Assembly: GCF_036013955.1 (NCBI RefSeq)
Contig: NZ_CP107903.1
Location: 8,184,001 to 8,248,000, forward strand
DNA: 64,000 nucleotides
Origin: Streptomyces sp. NBC_00459
GTDB lineage: Bacteria; Actinomycetota; Actinomycetes; Streptomycetales; Streptomycetaceae
Reading direction: 5' to 3'
In this document: in pieces, positions 16,358 through 24,344 of the stretch
Layout of the letters: the number at the start of each line of letters is the position of its first letter
How positions within the stretch are numbered: the stretch's first letter is position 1
The notes under the pieces: generated by a model
What the model was told of the DNA's origin: nothing
Database searches by the model: none
Seen by the model: only the letters and a program-made list of their open reading frames with translations
Program-made: the position numbers and the translations under genes

Positions 16358-17583
16358 CCGCCCCCGCAACCGTCGTCGAGAACAAGGCGCCCGCCCGGAT
16401 GCGACTGTCGCCGCTGCTGCGGCTGCTGATCCTGACCCAACTCGCCTTCAACATCGGCTTCTTCGCCGTACTGCCCTTCCTCTCCGAACACCTGGGGCAG
16501 ACGATCGGCATGGCGGGGTGGCTCGTCGGTTTCGTCCTGGGCCTGCGCACCTTCAGTCAGCAGGGGCTGTTCGTCGTCGGCGGCGCGCTCGCCGACCGGT
16601 ACGGCATCCGACCCGTGGTGCTAGCGGGCTGTGCCCTGCGCATCGCCGGCTTCGCCTGGCTCGGCCACGCAGACTCCACCGCGACCGTCATCGGCGCCGT
16701 TCTCCTCATCGGCTTCGCCGCCGCGCTGTTCTCGCCCGCCGTCGAGTCCGAGGTGGCCCGGCAGGCGGTGGTCTGGGAGGAGAGAGGAAACGGCTCGCGC
16801 ACCCGGGTCCTCGCGCTCTTCACCGTCGCCGGACAGGCGGGCGCCTTCGTCGGGCCGCTCCTGGGCGGACTGCTGCTGGCCGTCGACTTCCGGGTCGTCT
16901 GCCTCGCGGGCGCCGGGACCTTCGTCCTCGTCCTCGCCGGACACGCCTGGCTGCTCCCGCAGCACATACCCGGCCGGGAGCGCATACGCGCGAAAGGGGG
17001 CGTGCGCGTACTGCTGCGCAACCGTCGATTTCTGGCACTCTGTTCGGCCTACGGCGCCTATCTGCTCGCGTACAACCAGCTCTATCTGGCGCTGCCCGCC
17101 GAGGTGGAGCGCGCGACCGGCTCGCAGACCGCGCTGGCCTGGCTGTTCGCCCTTTCCTCGCTGCTCGTCGTGACCGCCCAGCTGCCGGTCACCCGCTGGG
17201 TCGGCGACCGGCTCGCCCTGCGCCGCTCGATGGTCGCCGGGATGCTGCTGATCTCCGCCGGGTTCGCGGTCGTGGCGCTGGCCAGGCCCGCAGGGTGGAC
17301 CGGCACGGCCGGGCTGCTGCCCGCCGCCGGCTTCGTCGTACTGCTCACCTTCGGCCAGATGCTGGTCGCCCCCGTGGCCCGCGCCTGGGTTCCCGACCTC
17401 GCCGAGGACGGCCGGCTCGGCCTCTACACCGGCGCTCTCTCGTCGGTTTCCGGCCTGATCGTGCTGGTCGGCAGCTCGCTGACCGGCACCCTTCTCGACA
17501 CCGGACTGCCCGCGGCGGTGCCCTGGCTGGTACTGGCCGCCGTACCTCTCGGGGCGATCGTGGTGCTCCCTCGCCGGGCCTGA
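16354..17583 (+). CDS. MFS transporter, probable exporter
   Basis: This 409-aa protein has about 12 membrane segments and the MFS loop motif GGALADRYGIRPVVLAG between helices 2 and 3. It resembles drug or siderophore exporters. The GTG start overlaps the permease stop by 4 bp (GTGA, 16354-16357), so the three genes form one translationally coupled operon. Pairing an Opp-type uptake system with an MFS exporter recalls metallophore systems such as staphylopine CntA-F with CntE; the comparison is inference. Confidence 0.8.
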   Translation: MTAPATVVENKAPARMRLSPLLRLLILTQLAFNIGFFAVLPFLSEHLGQTIGMAGWLVGFVLGLRTFSQQGLFVVGGALADRYGIRPVVLAGCALRIAGFAWLGHADSTATVIGAVLLIGFAAALFSPAVESEVARQAVVWEERGNGSRTRVLALFTVAGQAGAFVGPLLGGLLLAVDFRVVCLAGAGTFVLVLAGHAWLLPQHIPGRERIRAKGGVRVLLRNRRFLALCSAYGAYLLAYNQLYLALPAEVERATGSQTALAWLFALSSLLVVTAQLPVTRWVGDRLALRRSMVAGMLLISAGFAVVALARPAGWTGTAGLLPAAGFVVLLTFGQMLVAPVARAWVPDLAEDGRLGLYTGALSSVSGLIVLVGSSLTGTLLDTGLPAAVPWLVLAAVPLGAIVVLPRRA

Positions 17584-17730
17584 ACCGTGGCCGGGGGAGC
17601 ACCCCGGGCGTCTGGGCGGCACAGCCGTGGGGCATGCCGAATTGGTAGCGTCGCACCACGCGCCGACAGGCACGGGTGAGCACCGAGCACCACCACCGAG
17701 CACGACCACGCACCACGACCGCTGATATAC

Positions 17731-17746
17731 GTACGCGCTTTCGTAC
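17731..17746. promoter_or_regulatory. Short inverted repeat before galU
   Basis: GTACG (17731-17735) and CGTAC (17742-17746) flank six bases and stop 10 bp before the galU ATG, just upstream of its G-rich ribosome binding site. It could be an operator or a hairpin that masks translation. Confidence 0.3.
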
Positions 17747-17756
17747 AGGGGGGCCT

Positions 17757-18665
17757 ATGGCCACGATTCGCAGGGCAGTCATTCCCGCCGCCGGACTGGG
17801 GTCCCGGCTGCTGCCGCTCACCAAGGCGACACCGAAGGAGATGCTGCCCGTCGGTGACAAGCCCGTCATCGAGCACACCGTCCGGGAGCTCGTGGCCTCG
17901 GGCATCACCGACATCACCATCGTGGTGTCCGGCGGGAAAGGCCTGATCCAGGACCACTTCCGGCCCAACCCCGCCCTGGTCGACCAGCTGCGCGCCGACG
18001 GCAAGGCCGCCTACGCGGACGCCGTCGAGGAGGTCGGCGAGCTGTCCCGGCTCGGCCACATCACCTACCTCGACCAGCACGGCCCGTACGGCAACGGCAC
18101 CCCGGTCCTCAACGCCGCCCGCAACTTCGGCGACGAGCCGATGCTCGTGCTGTGGCCCGACGACGTGTTCGTCGCGGAGGTCCCGCGCGCCCAGCAGCTG
18201 ATCAAGGCGTACGAGGCGACCAACTCCCCGGTCCTCGCGCTGATGCCGATGGACCCGGGCGACTCGCAGCGCTACGGCGTCCCCGTCGTCAAGGAGGACC
18301 TCGACGACGGTCTGCTCCGCATCACCGGCCTGGTCGAGAAGCCCCGCCCGCAGGACGCGCCCTCCTCGTACGCGGCCATCGGCGGCTACGTCATCACGCC
18401 CGGCATCATCGACGAACTCCGTGACCAGACCAAGCGCTGGTACGAACACCGCACCGGCGAGGTCTACCTCACCGACGCCATCAACGCCTACGCCGCCGGC
18501 CGGGCCGTCTACGGTCAGGTGATCCACGGCCGCTGGTACGACACGGGCAACCCGCTCGCCTACCTCACCGCCCAGTTCGCGGCCGCGCTCAACGACCCGG
18601 AGTACGGGCCGCACCTGCGCCGCCTGGCGAAGGAGCTGGAGGGCGAGGAGACCGGCGGGGCCTGA
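17757..18665 (+). CDS. galU: UTP--glucose-1-phosphate uridylyltransferase
   Basis: The 302-aa protein starts ATIRRAVIPAAGLGSRLLPL followed by TKATPKEMLPVGDKPVIEH, the nucleotidyltransferase signature of GalU, and contains VLWPDDVFVAEVPRAQQLI with the metal-binding aspartates and the lysine of LLRITGLVEKPRP. It makes UDP-glucose for cell-wall glycans and glycosylation. The ATG at 17757 follows GGGGGG. It is followed by a strong hairpin terminator, so it is probably monocistronic. Confidence 0.93.
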   Translation: MATIRRAVIPAAGLGSRLLPLTKATPKEMLPVGDKPVIEHTVRELVASGITDITIVVSGGKGLIQDHFRPNPALVDQLRADGKAAYADAVEEVGELSRLGHITYLDQHGPYGNGTPVLNAARNFGDEPMLVLWPDDVFVAEVPRAQQLIKAYEATNSPVLALMPMDPGDSQRYGVPVVKEDLDDGLLRITGLVEKPRPQDAPSSYAAIGGYVITPGIIDELRDQTKRWYEHRTGEVYLTDAINAYAAGRAVYGQVIHGRWYDTGNPLAYLTAQFAAALNDPEYGPHLRRLAKELEGEETGGA

Positions 18666-18682
18666 TGACCCCCGGTCCCCGT

Positions 18683-18701
18683 CCGGGGGCTCCGCCCCCG
18701 G
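18683..18701 (+). terminator. galU terminator hairpin
   Basis: CCGGGGGC (18683-18690), loop TCC, GCCCCCGG (18694-18701): a perfect 8-bp stem 18 bp after the galU stop. It is a common Streptomyces terminator sequence. Confidence 0.8.
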
Positions 18702-18777
18702 GCCCCCGGTCGCGATGAACGCGCTCGTCCTCAAGCGCCGGACGGGCTGGGTGGTGCCGGGCGGCGCTGAAGAAGGC

Positions 18778-18809
18778 GGCCGACGTCAAGCGGCCGACGT
18801 CAAGCGGCC
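18778..18809. repeat. Tandem 14-bp direct repeat
   Basis: GGCCGACGTCAAGC occurs twice in tandem (18778-18791, 18792-18805) followed by a partial third copy GGCC. It follows a dispersed Streptomyces intergenic repeat (CAAGCGCCGGACGGGCTGG, about 18732-18750). Confidence 0.7.
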
Positions 18810-18836
18810 AAGGACGCCCGGCAAACAGGCCAGGAC

Positions 18837-18874
18837 GGGTCACCCCAGGTCCGCGGCACGACCTGGGGTGACCC
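18837..18874. terminator. 15-bp perfect inverted repeat
   Basis: Arms 18837-18851 and 18860-18874 are perfectly complementary over 15 bp around an 8-base loop. It lies 42 bp before the membrane protein gene and is either a second terminator insulating that gene or an operator-like structure. Confidence 0.65.
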
Positions 18875-18916
18875 TCGCGTCATGTCGCCGGCCGGCCGTG
18901 GGAGGATCCCGGCACG

Positions 18917-19507
18917 ATGAGCGCTTCGCCGGCGGTACGGAGTCTGCGCGCCGCGGTGTTCGCCGCGGTGTGCGTCCTGCTGGCCGCCGCCGCGCACGGT
19001 CTCGCGACCGGCGGTACGCCGTCGGCGGCGGTGGCGGGTGCCGGGTTCGCGGCGGTGTTCGCCGTCGGCTGGCTGCTCGGCGGCCGGGAGCGTTCGCTGC
19101 CGGGGATCGGCACCGTGACACTGGTCACCCAGGCGGGACTGCATGTCGCGTTCGGCGCGTTCGGGTCGGTGCGCGGCCGGGCCATGGCGCACGCGCAGCA
19201 TCCCGGGATGCGCATGCCCCACGCCCACCTGCACGCCATGAGCGCCCACGCCGTCTCCGCGCACGTCGTGGCCGCTCTGGTCGCCTCCTGGTGCCTGCGG
19301 CGGGGCGAGGCGGCGCTCTGGTCGCTGCTGCGCTGGGCGGTCGCCTTCGTACCGGGCCTCGCCGCCTGGTGGCGGGACGCGCCCGTCGGGCCGCCCCGCA
19401 CGGCTCCGGGGCGCGTGTCGTCGCCTGTGGCGGGGCCGCGCCGGCTTCTCCTCGGGTACGCGGTGAGCGGTCGAGGGCCGCCGACAGGGATTCCGTACAC
19501 GCCCTGA
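18917..19507 (+). CDS. Histidine-rich integral membrane protein
   Basis: The 196-aa protein has four to five hydrophobic segments (LRAAVFAAVCVLLAAAAHGL, AAVAGAGFAAVFAVGWLLGG, TLVTQAGLHVAFGAFGSV, VVAALVASWCL, LLRWAVAFVPGLAAWW). Between the third and fourth lies a His/Met cluster, HAQHPGMRMPHAHLHAM, a likely copper-binding loop. It is encoded 46 bp upstream of a YcnI-type copper protein and probably works with it. GGGAGGA precedes the ATG. I do not recognise a named family. Confidence 0.7.
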   Translation: MSASPAVRSLRAAVFAAVCVLLAAAAHGLATGGTPSAAVAGAGFAAVFAVGWLLGGRERSLPGIGTVTLVTQAGLHVAFGAFGSVRGRAMAHAQHPGMRMPHAHLHAMSAHAVSAHVVAALVASWCLRRGEAALWSLLRWAVAFVPGLAAWWRDAPVGPPRTAPGRVSSPVAGPRRLLLGYAVSGRGPPTGIPYTP

Positions 19508-19553
19508 AGTTGCCCGACATCAGTCACCAGTACGGAAGTACGGAGTTCCGCCC

Positions 19554-20297
19554 ATGTTCCCGACACGCATCACCCTGCGCCGCGCCGGCGTCGTGGCCGC
19601 TCTCGCCGTCGCAGGCGTCCTCGCCACCGCGGGTGCCGCATCCGCGCACGTCACCGTGCACCCCGAGAGCTACGCCAAGGGCGCCACGGACGGCGTCCTG
19701 ACCTTCCGGGTCCCCAACGAGGAGAACACCGCGAGCACCACCGAGGTCCAGGTCTTCCTGCCCACCGACCATCCCGTCCTCGGCGTGCTGGTCACCCCGG
19801 AGGCGGGCTGGACCGCGAAGGTCACGACGACCGAACTCAAGACACCGATCAAGACGGACGACGGGACGATCACCGACGCCGTGTCCGAGATCACCTGGTC
19901 CGGCGGCCGGATCCGCAACGGGGAGTACGAGGACTTCGACGTCGCGTTCGGCCAACTCCCCGACAACACGGATCAGCTGGCCTTCAAGACCCTCCAGACG
20001 TACTCGGACGGCAACGTCGTCCGCTGGATCGAGACGCCTCAGGCGGGACAGGACGAGCCGGAGAACCCGGCGCCGTCGCTGAAGCTGACGGCGGCAGCGG
20101 CGGACAAGGGTTCGGACGACGGGGCTGTCACGAGTCCCTCGGCAGCGGCTTCGGTGAAGAGCGACGCGGGCCGGGCCTCGGACTCGGCCAGTGACTCGAC
20201 GGCTCGCGGGCTGGGGATCGCCGGGCTGATCGTGGGGGTGGTGGGCCTGGCCTCGGCGGCGTTCGCGCTGGTCAGGACCCGGACTTCACGTTCGTAG
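19554..20297 (+). CDS. YcnI family (DUF1775) copper-binding protein
   Basis: This 247-aa protein has a signal peptide cleaved after ASA (residue 31), leaving His32 as the mature N-terminus. In YcnI that histidine binds Cu(II) together with a tryptophan; ITWSGGR here supplies a candidate. The DUF1775 domain spans about residues 32-165 (HVTVHPESYAKGATDGVLTF). A low-complexity Ser/Ala/Asp linker leads to a C-terminal membrane helix (IAGLIVGVVGLASAAFALV), so the protein is anchored outside the membrane. The role is copper handling; the upstream His-rich protein fits. Confidence 0.85.
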   Translation: MFPTRITLRRAGVVAALAVAGVLATAGAASAHVTVHPESYAKGATDGVLTFRVPNEENTASTTEVQVFLPTDHPVLGVLVTPEAGWTAKVTTTELKTPIKTDDGTITDAVSEITWSGGRIRNGEYEDFDVAFGQLPDNTDQLAFKTLQTYSDGNVVRWIETPQAGQDEPENPAPSLKLTAAAADKGSDDGAVTSPSAAASVKSDAGRASDSASDSTARGLGIAGLIVGVVGLASAAFALVRTRTSRS

Positions 20298-20392
20298 AAC
20301 GGTAGTTGCAGTAGCCGCGGTAATTGCAGTCGTTGCGGGAAACACGGCGGTCGCCGTACACGCGGTCCGCGCCTTGTCGCGCGGGCCGCACC

Positions 20393-21184
20393 TCAGCGGG
20401 AGACGGCCTCGGACACCAGCGCGCGCAGCCGCTGCTCCACCGGGACGAGCGACGCGACGGGCGCCGTACGCGGGCGGGACGTCCGGTACAGCCACAGGAT
20501 GTCCCGGCCGAACGACCAGACCAGCGTGCCCAGGGCCAGCGCCGCCACCGCCTGTGTCGCCGCGAGAGGCAGGTACCCGGAGGCGGCGAGCAGGAGCAGG
20601 ATGCCCTGGAGGGCGGCCACGGTCTTGCGGGCGGTGCTCGGGGGGAGCGGGGCGTTCAGCCAGGGCAGGGCGCGGGCCGCGGCGACGAAGGCGTAACGCA
20701 TACCGCCGATCAGCAGGACCCACGGGCCCAGCGACATCGACACGTACACGCTGAGCACCAGGATGAGGAACGCGTCGACCTCCATGTCGAAACGCGCGCC
20801 CAGCTTCGAGCAGGTGCCCGTGCGCCGGGCGACCTTGCCGTCCACGCCGTCGAGGATCAGGGCCACGGCAGCCAGTCCGACGAACAGCGTGATGGGCGGC
20901 GAGTTCACGAAGGAGTCCGCGACCAGCGCCGTCACCCCGCCGACCAGGGTCGCCCGGCCGAGGGTGACCCGGTTGGCCGGGCCGAACGACTTGGACCCCG
21001 ACCGGTGCAGCGCGCGGGACAGCACGGCCCAGGTGGCGATCGCGAACGCCAGTCCGGTCAGCCAGCCCGCCGGGCCCAGACCGATCGCGGAGCCGAGCAG
21101 GACCAGCACCAGGACCTGCAGGCCCGCCCCCAGAGCAGTCTCCTGCTGAACCAGCCTCGCCTCGTACGTGTTGTTCAGGGCCAC
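20393..21184 (-). CDS. CDP-alcohol phosphatidyltransferase family protein
   Basis: The 263-aa membrane protein carries the family signature ILDGVDGKVARRTGTCSKLG continuing ARFDMEVDAF (D-x2-DG-x2-AR-x8-G-x3-D-x3-D), which binds the metal and CDP-alcohol. Such enzymes transfer a phosphatidyl or phosphoglycerol group to an alcohol in the membrane. About six to eight membrane helices are visible. The GTG at 21184 has GGAGGA upstream. It is divergent from the MDR dehydrogenase gene and may help build the lipid-linked product of the adjoining locus; the substrate is unknown. Confidence 0.85.
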   Translation of the reverse strand: MALNNTYEARLVQQETALGAGLQVLVLVLLGSAIGLGPAGWLTGLAFAIATWAVLSRALHRSGSKSFGPANRVTLGRATLVGGVTALVADSFVNSPPITLFVGLAAVALILDGVDGKVARRTGTCSKLGARFDMEVDAFLILVLSVYVSMSLGPWVLLIGGMRYAFVAAARALPWLNAPLPPSTARKTVAALQGILLLLAASGYLPLAATQAVAALALGTLVWSFGRDILWLYRTSRPRTAPVASLVPVEQRLRALVSEAVSR

Positions 21185-21223
21185 CGCGAGTCCTCCGCCG
21201 TATGTACAGAGTGGATCATGCCG

Positions 21224-21257
21224 CGTACTGTGCGCGGACTGTGCACATCGCAGTACG
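21224..21257. promoter_or_regulatory. Nested inverted repeat in divergent promoter region
   Basis: CGTACTG (21224-21230) pairs with CAGTACG (21251-21257), and an inner GTGC/GCAC pair is nested inside. It sits between divergent starts at 21184 and 21291, a suitable place for a shared operator. Confidence 0.4.
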
Positions 21258-21290
21258 TGAACAACTTCCCAAGCGTTCAGGAGGACCTCG

Positions 21291-22274
21291 ATGAAGCGCG
21301 CCGCACGTGCGTTCTGGATCGGTTCGCCGGACCACGGAGAGATCCGTGACGTCGAACTGCCGGCGCCCGGCGAGGGCGAGGTACTGGTCCGCACCCTGTT
21401 CTCCGGGGTGAGCCGCGGCACGGAGACGCTCGTCTTCCGCGGCGGGGTCCCGGTCAGCCAGTACGCCGCCATGCGGGCGCCGTTCCAGGAGGGCGACTTC
21501 CCCGGTCCGGTCAAGTACGGCTATCTCAACGTCGGTGTGGTGGAGGAGGGCCCCGATGCGTTGACGGGCCGTACGGTCTTCTGCCTCTACCCGCACCAGA
21601 CGCGTTACGTGGTTCCGGTGGACGCGGTGACACCGGTGCCGGACGGGGTGCCCGCCGAACGCGCGGTGCTCGCCGGGACCGTCGAGACCGCCGTGAACGC
21701 CCTGTGGGACGCTTCGCCGCTGGCCGGCGACCGGATCGCGGTGGTCGGCGGCGGGATGATCGGCTCGTCGGTCGCCGCCCTGATCGCCCGGTTTCCGGGA
21801 GTGCGCGTCCAGTTGGTGGACGCCGATCCCGGCCGGGCGAAGACCGCCGAGGCGCTCGGCGTCGACTTCGCGCTGCCCGGGGACGCCCTGGGGGAGTGCG
21901 ACCTGGTCGTCCACGCCAGCGCCACGGAGGCGGGACTCGCCCGCTCGCTCGAACTCCTCGCCGCCGAGGGCACGGTGATCGAGCTGAGCTGGTACGGCGA
22001 CCGGCGCGTCAGCCTGCCGCTGGGCGAGGCGTTCCACTCCCGGCGCCTCACCGTCCGCAGCAGCCAGGTGGGTACCGTCTCCCCGGCCGCGCGGCCCGGC
22101 CGCACCTACGCCGACCGGCTCGCCCTGGCCCTCGACCTGCTGGCCGACCCGGCGCTCGACGCCCTGATCACCGGTGAGTGCTCCTTCGAGGAGCTCCCGG
22201 ACGTACTGCCGGGGCTGGCCTCCGGGGAGATCCCGGCGCTCTGTCATCGCGTCCGCTATCCGGACGCAGGCTGA
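21291..22274 (+). CDS. Zinc-type alcohol dehydrogenase-like (MDR) oxidoreductase
   Basis: This 327-aa protein has a GroES-like N-terminal domain (VELPAPGEGEVLVRTLFSGV, RGTETLVFRG) and a Rossmann domain with IAVVGGGMIGSSVAALIARF. The usual catalytic zinc cysteine is absent: the segment reads SGVSRGTETL where many family members have C-G-T/S. This resembles MDR enzymes of secondary metabolism that do not use the catalytic zinc. AGGAGG lies 7 bp before the ATG. It opens a plus-strand gene set continuing through the pterin-synthase-like gene. Confidence 0.78.
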   Translation: MKRAARAFWIGSPDHGEIRDVELPAPGEGEVLVRTLFSGVSRGTETLVFRGGVPVSQYAAMRAPFQEGDFPGPVKYGYLNVGVVEEGPDALTGRTVFCLYPHQTRYVVPVDAVTPVPDGVPAERAVLAGTVETAVNALWDASPLAGDRIAVVGGGMIGSSVAALIARFPGVRVQLVDADPGRAKTAEALGVDFALPGDALGECDLVVHASATEAGLARSLELLAAEGTVIELSWYGDRRVSLPLGEAFHSRRLTVRSSQVGTVSPAARPGRTYADRLALALDLLADPALDALITGECSFEELPDVLPGLASGEIPALCHRVRYPDAG

Positions 22275-22414
22275 GGGATTCGCCCGACCTCCGAAAACCG
22301 GATCGGGCACATGAACAAGTCGTTGAACAAGCTGCCGTGGGTAGACGTACTACTCGGCATGCCCCGGCAGCGATCAGCACGGGGCAAGACGCGCCGCACC
22401 TGGAGGGTCGTCCG

Positions 22415-22813
22415 TTGTTCAGCATCACCGTCCGCGATCACATCATGATCGCCCACAGCTTCAGCGGAGAGGTCTTCGGACCCGCCCAGCGCCTGCACGG
22501 AGCGACATTCCTCGTCGACGCCACGTTCCGCCGTGAACAGCTGGACGACGACAACATCGTCGTCGACATCGGCCTGGCCACCCAGGAGCTCGGCGCCGTG
22601 GTGAGCGAGTTGAACTACCGCAACCTCGACAACGAGCCCGACTTCGCAGGCATCAACACCTCCACGGAGTTCCTGGCCAAGGTCATCGCCGACCGGCTCG
22701 CCGCGCGGATCGAGAAGGGCGCCCTGGGTGAGGGCGCGCGAGGCCTGGCGGGCCTCACCGTCACGCTGCACGAGTCGCACGTCGCCTGGGCCAGCTACGA
22801 GCGTGCCCTGTGA
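22415..22813 (+). CDS. 6-pyruvoyl-tetrahydropterin synthase/QueD-like protein with altered zinc site
   Basis: A 132-aa T-fold protein beginning FSITVRDHIMIAHSFSG. PTPS/QueD enzymes use three histidines for zinc, one in the first strand and two in an HGH motif. Here His14 and His28 are present, but HGH has become HGA (Ala30), and the catalytic cysteine expected shortly before it is missing. The Thr-Glu of STEFLA and the pterin-anchoring glutamate of TLHESH are kept. The TTG start follows GGAGGGT. Its stop overlaps the glycosyltransferase start (GTGA). It probably binds a pterin- or pyrimidine-like ligand but may not catalyse the classic reaction. Confidence 0.8.
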   Translation: MFSITVRDHIMIAHSFSGEVFGPAQRLHGATFLVDATFRREQLDDDNIVVDIGLATQELGAVVSELNYRNLDNEPDFAGINTSTEFLAKVIADRLAARIEKGALGEGARGLAGLTVTLHESHVAWASYERAL

Positions 22814-24060
22814 CCGACACGACCCTCGACCGTCCGGTTCCCCTCTCCCCGGCGGCCACTTCGGCCGCCCCGGCCCAGGTACAGGTACAGGCTCACGTGC
22901 AGACGACCCTCAACTACGTGCCGGTGCAGAACGCGGCCCTCAAGAACGCGGCGATCATCCCCATGTCCCTGCGCTCCGTGCACTTCGTGATGCCGGGCGG
23001 TGTCGACGACCCGGCCAAGCCGAGCGGCGGCAACGCCTACGACCGGCGGATCAGCCTCGACCTGCCCGGCTTCGGCTGGCAGGTCCACAAGCACGCCGTC
23101 GCCGGTGAGTGGCCCCGGCCCGGCACCGACGCCCGCGCGGAACTGGCGCGGACCCTGCGCGAGCTGCCGGACGGCACGGTCGTCCTGCTCGACGGCCTGG
23201 TGGCCTGCGGGGTCCCCGAGATCATCGTCCCGGAGGCCGAACGGCTGCGCCTCGCCGTGCTGGTGCACCTCCCGCTGGGCGACGAGACGGGCCTCGACCC
23301 GGCCGTCGCGGCCGAACTGGACGCCCTGGAGCGGACCACCCTGAGGGCGGTGCCCTCGGTGATCGCGACCAGCGACTGGGCCGTCCGACGCCTCGTCTCC
23401 CACCACGGACTCGCCCCGGACCGCGTGCACATGGCGGCCCCCGGCGCCGACATCGCCCCCCTCGCCTCCGGCACCGACGGCGTCTCCCGCCTCCTCTGCG
23501 TGGCCGCCGTGACCCCGCGCAAGGGCCAGCACCGCCTGGTGGAGGCGCTGGCCGCGGTGACCGACCTGCCGTGGAGCTGCGTCTGCGTCGGCGGGCTCGA
23601 ACAGGACCCCGAGTACGTCGCCGACCTGCGCGCCCTGATCGCCAGGCACGGACTGGAGGACCGGCTGCACCTGGCCGGCCCCCAGGCGGGCGCCCAGCTC
23701 GACGCCAGCTACGCCGCCGCCGACCTGATGGTCCTCACCTCCTACGCGGAGACGTACGGCATGGCGGTCACCGAGGCGCTCGCGCGCGGCATCCCGGTGC
23801 TCGCCACGGACGTCGGTGGCCTCCCCGAGGCGGTCGGGCGCGCACCCGACGGCGGCGTCCCCGGCATCCTCGTACCGCCGGAGAACCCGGCGGCGCTCGC
23901 GGCGGAACTGCGCGGCTGGTTCGGCGAGGCGGACGTCCGCCGCCGGCTGAAGGCGGCGGCACGAGGCCGCCGGGCGGCCCTGGACGGCTGGGCGGCGACG
24001 GCACGGAGCCTGGCCGGTGTGCTGGGCCGGATTCCCTGGGAACCCCGGAGGGCGGCATGA
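22810..24060 (+). CDS. Glycosyltransferase family 4 (GT-B)
   Basis: The 416-aa protein is a GT-B enzyme: an N-terminal acceptor domain with MPGGVDDPAKPSGGNAYDRR, then LLCVAAVTPRKGQHRLVEAL opening the donor domain, and the nucleotide-sugar motif SYAETYGMAVTEALARGIPV (E-x7-E) with VGGLPEAVG. It is a cytoplasmic sugar transferase, retaining by family. The GTG start overlaps the previous stop by 4 bp, and its own stop overlaps the next small ORF by 4 bp (ATGA). Acceptor and donor sugars are unknown. Confidence 0.85.
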   Translation: MTDTTLDRPVPLSPAATSAAPAQVQVQAHVQTTLNYVPVQNAALKNAAIIPMSLRSVHFVMPGGVDDPAKPSGGNAYDRRISLDLPGFGWQVHKHAVAGEWPRPGTDARAELARTLRELPDGTVVLLDGLVACGVPEIIVPEAERLRLAVLVHLPLGDETGLDPAVAAELDALERTTLRAVPSVIATSDWAVRRLVSHHGLAPDRVHMAAPGADIAPLASGTDGVSRLLCVAAVTPRKGQHRLVEALAAVTDLPWSCVCVGGLEQDPEYVADLRALIARHGLEDRLHLAGPQAGAQLDASYAAADLMVLTSYAETYGMAVTEALARGIPVLATDVGGLPEAVGRAPDGGVPGILVPPENPAALAAELRGWFGEADVRRRLKAAARGRRAALDGWAATARSLAGVLGRIPWEPRRAA

Positions 24061-24344
24061 GGGCAGTGACGACGATGACGGGCGCCGACCTCGGGTCGGT
24101 CGCCGCTCGGGGCCTCCGGGCGGCCGCGCTGCGGAGCGCCGTCGGCGTGCGGGGGCCGATTCCCCCGGGAACCGCCGAGGGCGGCACGGCCAAGGTGACG
24201 ACGATGACGGCCTTGGCGGGGTCGGTGACGTCCAGGGACGCCGACATCGAGCTGGTCGCCGCTCGGGGACGCCGGGTGGCCGCGCTGCGCAGTCTCGTCG
24301 GTGCGCAGGGGCGGACTCCCCACGGAGCAAGGAGCGCGGCATGA
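24057..24344 (+). CDS. Small repeat-built ORF bridging two enzymes, unknown function
   Basis: This 95-aa frame starts in an ATGA overlap with the glycosyltransferase stop and ends in an ATGA overlap with the methyltransferase start, and has GGAGGGCGGC before its ATG. It contains two related halves: VTTMTGADLGSVAARGLRAA and VTTMTALAGSVTSRDADI followed by ELVAARGRRVAALRSL. The C-terminus of the glycosyltransferase (ARGRRAALDGW) and the N-terminus of the methyltransferase (MKKTTITTSA) resemble the same unit, so the DNA seems to have grown by local duplication. The frame is uninterrupted, but whether a protein is made is unproven. Confidence 0.5.
   Translation: MRAVTTMTGADLGSVAARGLRAAALRSAVGVRGPIPPGTAEGGTAKVTTMTALAGSVTSRDADIELVAARGRRVAALRSLVGAQGRTPHGARSAA

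Noticed and set aside
12983..16369. A very long open frame on the minus strand opposite the lipoprotein and permease genes
   Set aside because: Its composition is Gly/Arg/Glu-rich low complexity, as expected for an antisense shadow in GC-rich DNA. The plus strand shows clear SBP and permease families.
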